Below are positions 1 to 8,150 of a stretch of 64,000 bases of DNA, piece by piece. Source of the DNA: JAIBCM01 sp041395165 (GTDB lineage Bacteria; Verrucomicrobiota; Verrucomicrobiia; JADLBR01; JAIBCM01). The stretch spans positions 186,001-250,000 of the forward strand of contig JAWLBA010000001.1 in the NCBI GenBank assembly GCA_041395165.1, written 5' to 3'. The stretch's first letter is position 1. Each line of letters opens with the position of its first letter. The notes beneath the pieces are model-generated. The model saw only the letters and a program-made list of their open reading frames with translations, searched no databases and had not been told where the DNA came from. The position numbers and the translations under genes are program-made.

Positions 1-435
1 GCTATATGCCGCACTGACTCCTAAAGCGATTAAGGTAAACATGTTTAAACTGCGATGAATTAAGGATTGCCAAGCGCGAACAAAAAAAGGCCAGCCAGCC
101 CAAAAAACAACAGGCGTGCTGAGAAGAAATTGAATCCCATGCGAAACAGGTTTGGGAATCATCGGTAGCCAGTGTGATCCCATTGCTAAAACGAAAACAG
201 GAATGGTCAACATGGCTCCAATCCAGAAACGGCGAGACATTTCTTTTGCCTCTTGATTGTTTTCTTCAGAGGGAGGCGAGGGAGACATGGGCTCCAAAGC
301 CATGCCGCATTTGGGACAAGAACCGGGATGATCCTGTTGCACTTCGGGATGCATGGGACAAGTCCAGATTGAGTCTAACAAATGAGTGGGAGGGTGCGAT
401 TTTTTTTCGTGCGAATGACAACAGGAATGTGACAT
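1..435 (-). CDS. Copper/silver-type P1B ATPase, N-terminal part (cut by window edge)
   Basis: The reading frame is open from an ATG at 433-435 to base 1, giving 145 residues without a stop, so the gene continues to the left. The N-terminus has a Cys/His-rich start (CC at residues 5-6, several His) followed by a heavy-metal-binding YHS-like zinc-ribbon motif: CPMHP at 26-30 and CPKCGM at 40-45. This motif typically precedes the membrane part of copper/silver-exporting P-type ATPases. From about residue 67 two hydrophobic stretches follow, matching the first transmembrane helices. The ATPase core is outside the window, so metal specificity is inferred from the N-terminal domain only. The protein would export or load Cu+ or Ag+ at the inner membrane. 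Confidence 0.85.
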   Translation of the reverse strand, partial: MSHSCCHSHEKKSHPPTHLLDSIWTCPMHPEVQQDHPGSCPKCGMALEPMSPSPPSEENNQEAKEMSRRFWIGAMLTIPVFVLAMGSHWLPMIPKPVSHGIQFLLSTPVVFWAGWPFFVRAWQSLIHRSLNMFTLIALGVSAAYS

Positions 436-455
436 GAACAATAAATTATAGCACT

Positions 456-1247
456 TTATTTTGAGCGCAATTGATTAGCCAGGGCTCGCACGCGATTTAC
501 TTCGACGGGTTCAAATAATTGGCCTTTGCGTTTTAATGATGTGCCAACAATAAAGCCGTTCGCATAAGGGAGGTAGGTTTTGATGTTTTGCAGTGTCACG
601 CCGCTGCCCAAAGCGATAAAAGCTTTTGGGCAACTTTTTCGCACGCGTTGAAGTTCGTCTAAATTAACGGGATCTCCTGTGCTGTGACCGGAAAGAATGA
701 TGGCATCAACTTTACCGCGTTCGAGTGTGTCGTGAGCGGTTTCTTCGATAGGGAAAGGCGCTAAGGGTAAAGCATGTTTGACATGGACATCGGCCCAAAT
801 TTGGATGTTGGGATTTAACGCTTTTTTCAATCGCAAGGTGTGATAGGCGTCGCCTTCGATGATGCCTTGATCGGTGAGCATCGCGCCTGTGTGAACGTTA
901 ACACGAATGAAATCACCTCCACACGCTGTGGCAATGGCGAGTGCTGCGTGAGCGTCGTTGCGAAGGACGTTGATGCCGAGAGGAAGCGAAGTTTCTTGTC
1001 GAATGGCGTAAGCGATAGTGGACATGGCGGCAACGGTTTCGGGTGCAACAGAGCTTTTAGTAAAAGGCGCATCGCCAAAATTTTCCATGATGAGGGCGTG
1101 CGCCCCACCTTTTTCGTAAGCTTTAGCATCGCGAATGGCGTGCGCGATGAGGATAGGAAGATTGTGCGACCAATCGGGTGATCCGGGTAAGGGACCGAGA
1201 TGGATGACGCCGATTAATCGTTTTTGATTTAAAGTTAAGTTCATCAT
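456..1247 (-). CDS. BtpA/SgcQ-family TIM-barrel protein
   Basis: The 263-residue protein opens with a beta-strand reading RLIGVIHLGPLPGSP, the hallmark of the BtpA/SgcQ family. BtpA was named for a role in photosystem I assembly in cyanobacteria, but most members are in non-photosynthetic bacteria and have no proven reaction. Other family features are a segment reading MENFGDAPF, a strand with DFIRVNVHTGA, and a late GSGVT loop typical of a phosphate-binding (beta/alpha)8 barrel. It is full length. It lies 23 bases downstream of the DUF2851 gene on the same strand and is probably co-transcribed with it. Family membership is clear; function in this organism is unknown. Confidence 0.85.
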   Translation of the reverse strand: MMNLTLNQKRLIGVIHLGPLPGSPDWSHNLPILIAHAIRDAKAYEKGGAHALIMENFGDAPFTKSSVAPETVAAMSTIAYAIRQETSLPLGINVLRNDAHAALAIATACGGDFIRVNVHTGAMLTDQGIIEGDAYHTLRLKKALNPNIQIWADVHVKHALPLAPFPIEETAHDTLERGKVDAIILSGHSTGDPVNLDELQRVRKSCPKAFIALGSGVTLQNIKTYLPYANGFIVGTSLKRKGQLFEPVEVNRVRALANQLRSK

Positions 1248-1270
1248 TGTGATTTAATTTGTTTTTATTT

Positions 1271-2653
1271 CTATTTTTTTGTCGAGCTCCATTTTTCACC
1301 TAATTGCGGGAATCGACATTGTTGACAATTACTACGATCTTGTGCGCAAAACGAGTGAAAGATTTGCAGTAGTCCCTGTTGCTCCAAAGCGGTGCGAGGT
1401 TTGAAGGAGTTGTTTGGAAAAAGTCTTTGAGCGGTTAAGCGAACGAGAAGATTGGAAGAAGAAGTTTTTAATTTTTCAATAGGGTTTATGTTTCGGTAAT
1501 CATGGGCCATGAACCAGGGGAAGACAAGGTTGATTAAAATTTCGTGGATGCGATCTTTGCCAATCAACGCAATCGGTGAGGGCAATGTTTTTGATTTTAA
1601 GGTGGCATGGTAAGAAAAGAAAGGGTGTCGAAGCGAAGCTAAAATTTTTGCAAATGCGTCTGAGGACTGTTTTTCCAGAGCGGTTTTTAGCGAGTTAAAG
1701 TGGTGAGCGATTTCGGCCAAGGCGGCTAAGCGTCGTTGGGGATGGTTAATAGGACGCGTTTTTTGAAAGTGCCAAAGGTGCGAGGGCAGGGTTTGGATTT
1801 TTAAAGCCCACCAACGTCGCCAAAGTGATTGGATGTAGCGTTTGTTTTCATTTTTCCAGGAAGTGGTTTCGATTGTTGGCAAAAAACCGGCTGTGCCAAA
1901 GAGCATGGCTTCTCGGTCGCGTGGTGACAATTTTTTTAATTTTGAGATGGGACAAAGGCGGGCTAGTAGCCGAAAAGGAATTTTATTTTCTTTGTAGCCC
2001 AAGGTTTCGGCGAGATGTTCCCAAAGTGTTTGAGAAGTGCCGTCGTGTTGGATTTGAGCAAAAATTTTATTCGCTTTGAGATGAAGTCGATGCCAACCGG
2101 CTTCTTGAAGTATTTGGCGAACGTGTGTTGGGGGTAGATTTTTTAGCGCGTGAGAACAGATGCCTGGGGTTGCTAGGGGTAAGGGAGCGGTTGCCATTTC
2201 AGGCAGTTGATGGAGTAAAGAAGGGAAATCAACGGGCAGTTGATCGCTGAGGCAGAGGGTGGGAATGTGTCGACCATTCTCTAGCTGAATCGGTTCTTTT
2301 CCATGCCAAGTGATGTGTAGAATGAGTTGGTTGTAACGCGGATCGATATGATGCCGATGTTGTTTCCAATCGGAGGCGTGGATATGAAATTCAATATCAC
2401 CATGATGAATGGTTCCAGTGGAATCTTGAAACGAGGCATCGCGAAAATCGGGACCTGGTTCATGATTCCACCATCCGGTTTGAAGAATTTGGATGGGTTG
2501 ACCGTCTGAAGTAGTAAGTTGGTGAGGCAGTTGATGTTCGAACCAAAGATGTTGCAGCTGTAGTTCGGTAATCATTTTTTCTTCAAAGAAGTGATGAAGA
2601 CAACGAGAGAAAAAAGTGGAAGAAAAATTGGGAAGCGAATAGTGTTTCGCCAT
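1271..2653 (-). CDS. DUF2851 family protein
   Basis: The 460-residue protein matches the DUF2851 pattern known from Bacteroidetes and Verrucomicrobia. The N-terminus has an FFEEKMITELQLQHLWFE-like segment followed by the conserved GWWNHEPGPDF and HHGDIEFHIHASDW motifs near residues 60-95. The C-terminus carries a Cys-rich motif (CAQDRSNCQQC) that could bind a metal or Fe-S cluster. The conserved Asp/His/Glu pattern resembles nuclease-like folds, but no reaction is established. It is the first gene of a two-gene unit with the BtpA-family gene and is divergent from the S1C protease-like gene, with about 57 bases between the two starts. Confidence 0.8.
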   Translation of the reverse strand: MAKHYSLPNFSSTFFSRCLHHFFEEKMITELQLQHLWFEHQLPHQLTTSDGQPIQILQTGWWNHEPGPDFRDASFQDSTGTIHHGDIEFHIHASDWKQHRHHIDPRYNQLILHITWHGKEPIQLENGRHIPTLCLSDQLPVDFPSLLHQLPEMATAPLPLATPGICSHALKNLPPTHVRQILQEAGWHRLHLKANKIFAQIQHDGTSQTLWEHLAETLGYKENKIPFRLLARLCPISKLKKLSPRDREAMLFGTAGFLPTIETTSWKNENKRYIQSLWRRWWALKIQTLPSHLWHFQKTRPINHPQRRLAALAEIAHHFNSLKTALEKQSSDAFAKILASLRHPFFSYHATLKSKTLPSPIALIGKDRIHEILINLVFPWFMAHDYRNINPIEKLKTSSSNLLVRLTAQRLFPNNSFKPRTALEQQGLLQIFHSFCAQDRSNCQQCRFPQLGEKWSSTKK

Positions 2654-2710
2654 ATTCAGAATTGTAGTCCAAAGAAAAATGATTTAACAAGAGATTAAGT
2701 TAAAAATATC

Positions 2711-3877
2711 ATGCGATTTTATTTTTTTATTCTCAGTTTTATTTTAGTTGGCTTTCAGACGATAGCTGTGTCTGAGACCCGAACGCCTTCTCATTTGGTA
2801 AATAACGATTTGGCTGATCCAGCCAATGAGCCAATTGTCAAAGTGGTTAAAAAAATGATTCCGGTGGTGGTTAATCTTAGCACGGAAAAATTGGTGGTGC
2901 GCGCGTTTGTGGATCCGTTGGATGATGTTTTTAATCAGTTTTTTAATGGGCCGGTTTTTAATCGAAAAAATCCATCTACCATTAAAATTTTGGGTAGCGG
3001 TTTTTTGATTGATGAAGAGGGTTATTTGTTAACGAATGAGCAGGTGGCGGAGCGCGCAGCGGATTTAAAGATGAAGGTGACCACGGCGAATGGGAAAACT
3101 TATGATGGGAAGTATATTTATGGAGATGCGGATCGCGATTTGGCGTTGATTAAAATAGTTCGCGAAGAAAAAGTGGAAAAAGAAAAATTTCCTTTTTTCG
3201 ATTTGCAACAGTTGTCTTCAAATTATTTAGGGCAGACGGTGATTGCTTTGGGTAATCCGTTGGGTGATCAAAGTTCGATTCGGGCCGGTATTTTGAGCGG
3301 AAAAGGTCGCACGGTGGGCTCGATTTCGGGATTGTTGCAAACGGAGGCAATCGTCAATCCGGGAAATAGCGGCGGGCCGTTGGTCGATATTGCTGGAAAG
3401 TTGGTGGGGATGAGTTCGATGAAGGTTGGCTATACGCAAAATGGTGTGACGGAAAATCGAAGTTTTGCCATTCCAGGGGATGTGGTGGCCGATTGGGCGA
3501 AGAATGCTTTGGCGATTGCGCGAGGCGAGAAAAAACCGGCTCAGCCAGTGAGTCCCCGAGATGTGTTAAAGGAAAGATTTGGGTTAGAGGTTCAGGATTT
3601 AACGCCGGATTTGGCCAAGACTTTGGGATTTAGTAAGGTGGATGGAGTTTTGATTACTAACGTGCAAAAAGAAAGTCCGGCTGAAAAAGAGGGCATAACT
3701 AAAGGAATGGTTTTGCAGGGAGTGGGGCGTTATTTGACGCCGGCGGTTCATGCAATTCCTCAGGAAATCACTTTTATTAAGCCGGGAAATCCCATCTCTT
3801 TAGTGGTGGCGAAACCGATCAAGCAAGGATCAGTTTTAGTTCAGCAAAATGTCGAAGTGCAATTAGTGGCGCGTTAA
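2711..3877 (+). CDS. S1C (HtrA/Deg-like) serine protease homologue with PDZ domain, catalytic His replaced
   Basis: The 388-residue protein has a signal peptide at residues 1-20, so it is periplasmic. A trypsin-like domain spans about 40-275 and a PDZ domain about 295-385 (GVLITNVQKESPAEKEG). The catalytic Ser is present in NPGNSGGPLVD and the Asp in DRDLALIKI. The position that should be His in the usual LTNxHV motif reads LTNEQV: Gln 111, codon CAG at 3041-3043. As written the catalytic triad is incomplete, so it may act as a chaperone or peptide-binding protein rather than a protease. A sequencing error at one base cannot be excluded. It is transcribed alone and divergently from the DUF2851 gene. 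Confidence 0.88.
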   Translation: MRFYFFILSFILVGFQTIAVSETRTPSHLVNNDLADPANEPIVKVVKKMIPVVVNLSTEKLVVRAFVDPLDDVFNQFFNGPVFNRKNPSTIKILGSGFLIDEEGYLLTNEQVAERAADLKMKVTTANGKTYDGKYIYGDADRDLALIKIVREEKVEKEKFPFFDLQQLSSNYLGQTVIALGNPLGDQSSIRAGILSGKGRTVGSISGLLQTEAIVNPGNSGGPLVDIAGKLVGMSSMKVGYTQNGVTENRSFAIPGDVVADWAKNALAIARGEKKPAQPVSPRDVLKERFGLEVQDLTPDLAKTLGFSKVDGVLITNVQKESPAEKEGITKGMVLQGVGRYLTPAVHAIPQEITFIKPGNPISLVVAKPIKQGSVLVQQNVEVQLVAR

Positions 3878-3945
3878 GCGGTAATTTTGCCAACAACACA
3901 TTTTTCTTTAGTGGAAAATTGCTGTCAATTGATGCTGAGAATTTA

Positions 3946-4251
3946 TTAAAAACTTATAGGTGGAACTATAATTTCCGTTCCTTTTGACTCTAAGCCGTCT
4001 GGTGAGATAGCACGGTTTGGAGTTTGTTTTGAAGCCGCCGCCGCTTGATCAAGTTTTTCTTGTTCTCTAAATTCTTTGCCATATTCACCTTCTGGATCGC
4101 AAATTAGCTCTGAATCTTGGCAATAAGGCTCTAATAATGTTTCTAATGTATCTCTACGCTGAAGAGCGGGATCTGGTTCAATCGGTAAACCGGTTTGAGG
4201 ATCTATAATGCCGCTTGTTTTGCCCTGTGGGTCTCCCTTTGATATACTCAT
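3946..4251 (-). CDS. Small hypothetical protein
   Basis: This 101-residue open frame has an acidic, hydrophilic product with no membrane segment or signal peptide. It includes a short stretch GIIDPQTGLPIEPDP, a pattern often seen in intrinsically loose tails, and two Cys residues. I do not recognise a family. It starts about 40 bases from the right-end hairpin of the neighbouring IS200-like element and is transcribed in the same direction, so it may be a passenger or an older gene flanked by the insertion. Coding status is plausible but not proven. Confidence 0.5.
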   Translation of the reverse strand: MSISKGDPQGKTSGIIDPQTGLPIEPDPALQRRDTLETLLEPYCQDSELICDPEGEYGKEFREQEKLDQAAAASKQTPNRAISPDGLESKGTEIIVPPISF

Positions 4252-4292
4252 AAAGGGAGTTTACACCATTTTTTAGAAAAAGCAATAGATAC

Positions 4293-4310
4293 CCACGGGT
4301 AAACCCGTGG
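4293..4310. repeat. Right-end hairpin of the IS200-like element
   Basis: A perfect 8-bp inverted repeat, CCACGGGT and ACCCGTGG, is separated by AA. It lies 12 bases beyond the transposase stop codon and is the expected right-end structure recognised by TnpA. Confidence 0.7.
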
Positions 4311-4322
4311 TTCTTTGGGAAA

Positions 4323-4751
4323 TTACAGCTCCAAACGGAGCTGACCTGAATCCTGGCGGCCTTGATGTTCCACATATCGTTTAATTGTTTGTTCATCGAT
4401 GCCTACGCTGCTGACGAAGTAGCCTGGCGACCAGACCACATTTTCTTGCCAATATACCTTTTGGAGCCATTCAAAAGCTTTTCTCATTTTGCTCGCCGAT
4501 TGGCTTTTCAATTGAGCCATCACTACCGCAATACTATACTTAGGTGCTATGATCATCACCATATATAAATGATCTTGATCAAAGCCAATCGTCTCCACCT
4601 CTACGCCAGGCATACTCCGTAGCAGCTTGGGCATTACTTTTCTCAAATACTCACAGACCCCAGGCTTCAGGATCCGTCGGCGATATTTGCATACCCATAC
4701 CACGTGATATTTCAACCCATAAACACTATGCCCAGTCTTAACATATTCCAT
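4323..4751 (-). CDS. tnpA: IS200/IS605-family Y1 transposase TnpA, altered HUH motif
   Basis: The 142-residue protein has the family start KTGHSVYGLKYHVVWVCKYR and full family length. The catalytic tyrosine is Tyr 126 in IKRYVEHQG. The metal-binding HUH motif, usually DHxHM in this group, reads DHLYM: His 61, Leu 62, Tyr 63, with the Tyr codon TAT at 4563-4565. One base change would convert a CAT His codon to TAT. The second metal ligand is therefore missing and the enzyme is probably inactive, or the element is a fossil still flanked by intact hairpins. The rest of the frame is intact. Confidence 0.9.
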   Translation of the reverse strand: MEYVKTGHSVYGLKYHVVWVCKYRRRILKPGVCEYLRKVMPKLLRSMPGVEVETIGFDQDHLYMVMIIAPKYSIAVVMAQLKSQSASKMRKAFEWLQKVYWQENVVWSPGYFVSSVGIDEQTIKRYVEHQGRQDSGQLRLEL

Positions 4752-4783
4752 CCCTACATTATATCGCCGACGGGCTCATTCAC

Positions 4784-4801
4784 CCACGCTTAAAAGCGTG
4801 G
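4784..4801. repeat. Left-end hairpin of the IS200-like element
   Basis: A perfect 8-bp inverted repeat, CCACGCTT and AAGCGTGG, with an AA loop lies 32 bases upstream of the tnpA start codon. It matches the expected position of the left-end hairpin and shares the CCAC...GTGG outer stem with the right-end hairpin. Confidence 0.7.
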
Positions 4802-4839
4802 TGCTCTGTCTGCGATCGCATAGATATTCCACAGTTAGT

Positions 4840-5976
4840 TTAATTTTCTATTTCCCCAAAAACACATTTTCCTTGATGCACGGTGGCTAATAAGTGGGGG
4901 TGGGGTTGATCGGTAACAAGGCAAAAATTGGCTTCGTTATTTTTCTCAATGGCGTGAGAATTTAATCCCAACCATTGCGCCGGCCGCGTGGAGTAAGCGT
5001 CCCACATTTCTTGCCAGGGTTTGTTTGATAATTGTGCCGCGCGAAAAACGGTTTCAAAGGGGGTTAAGGTGGAACCGGCCAGTTTTTGAGTTTTAGTTTG
5101 TCGTGCTTGCCCTTCTTTACTGCGGGTGATTTCAATTTCGCCGAGGGTGTAATGACCTGCCGCTGCGCCTGCTGCGGCTGTGGCATCAGTGGTAAGGAGC
5201 AAACGGTTCTTTAGCGCTTTCGCTAAAACGGAAAAAACGTGGGGTGGCAAGTGGATGCCGTCAGGAATTAAAGAGCAAAATAATTCGGGTTGTGCCAAAG
5301 CGTGAAAAATGGGGTTTTCAAATTTGTGAATTTTTTGAGGTAACCCGTTTCCTAAATGGGTCCAACCTGTTGCGCCGGCTTTGATGGCTTGTTGTAAAAG
5401 AGTGTCGGTGGCGGATGAATGGCCGATGGCGACACGGATATTTTGTTGAGTGAGGTATCGGATAAAAGGGAGCGATTTTTGGGGTTCGATTTCAGGCGCA
5501 AGGGTGATCAAACGGATTGCGTTATTAGACACCGATTGCCATTTTTTGAAAAGGCTAAGATTACAGGGTTTCATCCATGCGGGATTGTGAACTCCGTGAT
5601 AATCAGTATGGGGATTTAAAAAAGGGCCTTCCAAATGGAAGCCCATGCAATTATAAGAATTTTGCTGAAAAAGTTTTTCTAAATTTTTTAATAAAATTTC
5701 TAAACTTTCAGTGCTGTTAGTGATTAGGGTTGCAAGAAAATGAGTGCAACCTTGTTTATAAAGTATCTGACAAACCTTTTGCCAATCTTGTTCAGAGATA
5801 GGCCGGTTAAAATCCATTCCACCAAATCCATTGATCTGAATATCAACTAAACTGGGAGCAATCCAAGGTATTGTTCTGGATGAAGAGGTTAAAATTTTTA
5901 GGCGAGAATATTTTTTTTCTTTAATTTCAATTTGTAGCAATTGTTGAGTTTTATAGTGGCGCGCAATGAATTTCAC
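4840..5976 (-). CDS. nagA: N-acetylglucosamine-6-phosphate deacetylase
   Basis: The 378-residue protein has the amidohydrolase-type motifs of NagA: VDIQINGFGGMDF near the start, metal-ligand Glu in HLEGPF, His in GHSSA and THLGNG, substrate-binding PDGIH, and the catalytic Asp in LLTTDAT. It hydrolyses GlcNAc-6-phosphate to glucosamine-6-phosphate and acetate in amino-sugar catabolism and cell-wall recycling. The reading frame starts with GTG at 5976. The usual THLFNAM motif reads THLGNGL, a modest divergence. No nagB or transporter is next to it; it stands alone between the IS element and the Ala-rich protein island. Confidence 0.9.
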   Translation of the reverse strand: MKFIARHYKTQQLLQIEIKEKKYSRLKILTSSSRTIPWIAPSLVDIQINGFGGMDFNRPISEQDWQKVCQILYKQGCTHFLATLITNSTESLEILLKNLEKLFQQNSYNCMGFHLEGPFLNPHTDYHGVHNPAWMKPCNLSLFKKWQSVSNNAIRLITLAPEIEPQKSLPFIRYLTQQNIRVAIGHSSATDTLLQQAIKAGATGWTHLGNGLPQKIHKFENPIFHALAQPELFCSLIPDGIHLPPHVFSVLAKALKNRLLLTTDATAAAGAAAGHYTLGEIEITRSKEGQARQTKTQKLAGSTLTPFETVFRAAQLSNKPWQEMWDAYSTRPAQWLGLNSHAIEKNNEANFCLVTDQPHPHLLATVHQGKCVFGEIEN

Positions 5977-6033
5977 CGGAAGCTGAACCTTATTTAGCCA
6001 AGTTTTTAAGTCAACTCTTCTTATTGAGTCGGC

Positions 6034-6062
6034 TTGACAACGTTATCTTAAAGTGTTGATAT
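6034..6062 (+). promoter_or_regulatory. Possible promoter of the first Ala-rich protein gene
   Basis: A perfect TTGACA lies at 6034-6039. The best -10 candidate about 17 bases downstream (TGATAT at 6057-6062) is weak, so only the -35 is convincing. The region up to the ATG at 6087 is strongly AT-rich. Confidence 0.35.
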
Positions 6063-6086
6063 AAGTTTTAAATATAAAATATTATT

Positions 6087-6746
6087 ATGAATGCATTAGC
6101 TCGTTTTCTTGCCAAGTTAGCTGCTCGCGCCCCTAAAGGTGGTCGTATTTTATTAACTCCTGCGGAAATTAATGCTGCGGCAGCAAAAAATCTGGTCGAA
6201 GCAAAAGAAGCTTTGAGACAGGCTGAGGAGGCCTTGAGGAAATTTCAAGCAGGATCAGAAATAGTGGTGGATTCGGAGCAATTTGGAAAACTGGTGGTTG
6301 AAATAGAACGAGCCGATGCGCTTGTTGCTGATGCTGATGCTGCTTTCACTGCAGCTAAGGAACTTGAAGAAGCTGTTAAAACAGGAGATAGTATTTTTCG
6401 TCTTGGGGGCTCGGGTATGGGTATTAATGATATTCATGAGCAACAACATGCTGTACCGGCTAATCATGATCTGGCTCCTGGAACTTATGAACAGGTTAGT
6501 CTTGATGGGATTGGGCTTGGTGCACTAGCCACTCTTGCTATTTACTACGGTTCCGAGGCTCTAAACGCTGTCAATAAACCCATGACTGATAAAATAATAG
6601 AGGAACTTCAACAACCTAGCGCCAAACTTAACCAAGCGATGAGAGCGGCTGACGATTCAGAAACTGAAAGGTTAAGTGGTAGCATTTGGAATAGAGTAAC
6701 GATTCCTTCAGTGCCCAGCGCAGTAGCTGCTGCATTGAAGCCGTAA
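6087..6746 (+). CDS. Ala-rich helical protein, island member 1 (orphan family)
   Basis: This 219-residue protein has no known family that I recognise. Residues 1-20 form a basic amphipathic stretch (ARFLAKLAARAPKGGR), followed by an Ala/Glu/Lys-rich helical region to about 115 and a short hydrophobic stretch (LGALATLAIYYG) near 145-160. The C-terminus has the pattern R-x(4)-IW (Trp 201) and a Pro/Ser/Ala tail. The N-terminal 100 residues resemble island member 4 (11158): both read AR-x-LA...GR and later S-x-x-F-x-KLV followed by an Ala-rich helix. It is probably a soluble or membrane-associated helical protein; function unknown. Confidence 0.75.
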   Translation: MNALARFLAKLAARAPKGGRILLTPAEINAAAAKNLVEAKEALRQAEEALRKFQAGSEIVVDSEQFGKLVVEIERADALVADADAAFTAAKELEEAVKTGDSIFRLGGSGMGINDIHEQQHAVPANHDLAPGTYEQVSLDGIGLGALATLAIYYGSEALNAVNKPMTDKIIEELQQPSAKLNQAMRAADDSETERLSGSIWNRVTIPSVPSAVAAALKP

Positions 6747-6824
6747 TGGTCAATTTTTTTGGATTTTTTAATAATTTAATCTTGTTTTGAAGGCGTTATT
6801 TTTTAAAAATAACTTAGCTGCTTT

Positions 6825-7607
6825 ATGAGTGCTGTTATTATTACTCGAGTTGCAGAAAAGGTTCTTGAGCGTGCTGTGGCTTCACGGGTTGCAGCAGGCG
6901 CAACGGTAAGCGCTGTTGCCCGAGCGGCTGCACAAAGAACAGCAACGATTGCTGCTTCAGCAGCGAATGAAGTAGTAGGAAAATTAATCGCTTCTGGTAG
7001 TAGGAGGGCCATGGTTGAGGCATTGGCCCAAAGGTCTGCAATAATTGATAGAATGGTGACGAATGCTTCTAAAAAAGCTGCTGCGCAAGGTGCTAGTTAC
7101 ACAGAAATTCGAGAGATAGAACGTGTTACAAGAGAGGCAGCGACCAAGGCGTTCCAGGAAGCTAATACTTTTATCACCAATAATACCGCAGAGTCGGTGC
7201 CGCTAGAATTACTGAGGAAACATCAGGAGAGAATCGTTGAAATTGCTGCAGAAGGGGCGGTTGAGAGTTCTTTATCACCTGCCCATCTTGTTGGAGGAGT
7301 TATTGGATTTGTTCCTTTGCCAGGGTGGGATATTCTTGAATCGAAGGTTATTGAACCTGCTATTGATAACATTTTAATTCCTGCTGCTTTAGCTGTGGTT
7401 CCGGGCTCTGGAGCTGCTAACGAAATGCTAACCAATCATCAAGAAGTAGAATCCATTCTTAAAGATCTTCGCAGGACAGATGATGAAGAGATTGATGCTG
7501 GGCTTCGTGAAAGAAATATGACTGATGTTTGGGCTGCTGCGGGTGGTAATACGCCTTCTGTCAATCAGTCAGCGCCTTCTCAAAATGGAGTTTCTCCAGG
7601 GATATAA
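6825..7607 (+). CDS. Ala-rich helical protein, island member 2 (orphan family)
   Basis: This 260-residue protein is of unknown function. The first 90 residues are almost all Ala, Val, Arg and Ser in long helices. A more hydrophobic segment at about 150-205 contains GVIGFVPLPGWD and ILIPAALAVVPGSGAA, suggesting a membrane-inserting or buried hairpin. The C-terminus has R-x-R-N-M-T-D-V-W-A-A-A (Trp 236) followed by a tail rich in Pro, Ser, Asn and Gln, the same architecture as members 3, 4 and 5. There is no classical signal peptide. It starts 78 bases after member 1 and may be co-transcribed with it. Confidence 0.75.
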   Translation: MSAVIITRVAEKVLERAVASRVAAGATVSAVARAAAQRTATIAASAANEVVGKLIASGSRRAMVEALAQRSAIIDRMVTNASKKAAAQGASYTEIREIERVTREAATKAFQEANTFITNNTAESVPLELLRKHQERIVEIAAEGAVESSLSPAHLVGGVIGFVPLPGWDILESKVIEPAIDNILIPAALAVVPGSGAANEMLTNHQEVESILKDLRRTDDEEIDAGLRERNMTDVWAAAGGNTPSVNQSAPSQNGVSPGI

Positions 7608-7918
7608 GAAGTTTTATTGGCAAAAAATACTGCCTATTGCTCGTGAAATAGGCTTGGAAAAATACGAGCTGGTAAAAGTCATCAATTCAAGTTAGGACGA
7701 GTTTTGAAATAATATTCACTCTCAAATTTGACAAATTTCAATTGTGTGGTTCATTGCCTTTAAATTGGTTTTAAAATTAGTTTTATTATTAAAACATAAA
7801 TTAAGTGTGTTAAATTTGTATGTCGATTTTCGTTTATATTAGAATATTGGCTCAAGGATTAGTAAAATTGAGTTGGCATGCTGGTGAATGCGTGTAACAC
7901 ATTATTATTAAATATTTT
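7608..7918. other. Intergenic stretch without a convincing gene
   Basis: This 311-base AT-rich stretch follows member 2. It contains a 7-bp inverted repeat, GCCTATT at 7632-7638 and AATAGGC at 7647-7653, which could be a weak transcription stop although no T-run follows. A TTGACA at 7728-7733 has no good -10 partner. Nothing else is recognisable. Confidence 0.4.
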
Positions 7919-8083
7919 ATGTCTTATGAATTTTGGTGCCCTAAAGCTTCTTTTCTAAAAGAAACAAGTGATGTCACGAGAAGAGTACAAGAAAAAATCC
8001 GATTGGGTGAAGTTAGCCACCGGGGAAAGACGGTTGGTCACAAGTGCTATTTTGGAAGGTTAGAAATTCCATGGCATAAATAA
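7919..8083 (+). CDS. Possible small protein (54 residues)
   Basis: A short open frame runs from ATG at 7919 to TAA at 8081-8083. The predicted peptide begins MSYEFWCPKASF and ends EIPWHK; it is polar and basic, with two Cys and two Trp. I recognise no family. It lies between two Ala-rich genes and does not share their composition. It could be chance; the absence of an obvious ribosome binding site lowers confidence. Confidence 0.25.
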   Translation: MSYEFWCPKASFLKETSDVTRRVQEKIRLGEVSHRGKTVGHKCYFGRLEIPWHK

Positions 8084-8150
8084 TTAGTAATAATTTTTAA
8101 TCTTTAATATTTTTATTTGAATTTTTAGAAAGTAATATTTAATTAAACTT

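Larger units (their letters stand above)
4285..4805 (-). mobile_element. IS200/IS605-type insertion element (tnpA only)
   Basis: A single Y1 transposase gene is bracketed by two short perfect hairpins, CCACGGGT-AA-ACCCGTGG at 4293-4310 and CCACGCTT-AA-AAGCGTGG at 4784-4801. Subterminal hairpins instead of terminal inverted repeats are characteristic of IS200/IS605 elements, which transpose as single strands. In transposase orientation the left end is near 4801 and the right end near 4290. No tnpB is present, so it is of the IS200 (tnpA-only) type. The exact outer ends are uncertain because these elements make no target duplication. Confidence 0.75.

Noticed and set aside
174..437. 87-codon open frame on the plus strand
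   Set aside because: It lies opposite the copper-type ATPase start, whose minus-strand product has clear metal-binding motifs and membrane helices.
827..1181. Open frames of 100 and 113 codons overlapping the BtpA-family gene
   Set aside because: They are in other frames of a clearly conserved gene and have no recognisable features.
4285..4805. tnpB or omega RNA of an IS605-type element
   Set aside because: No RuvC-like open frame is adjacent; the element contains only tnpA.
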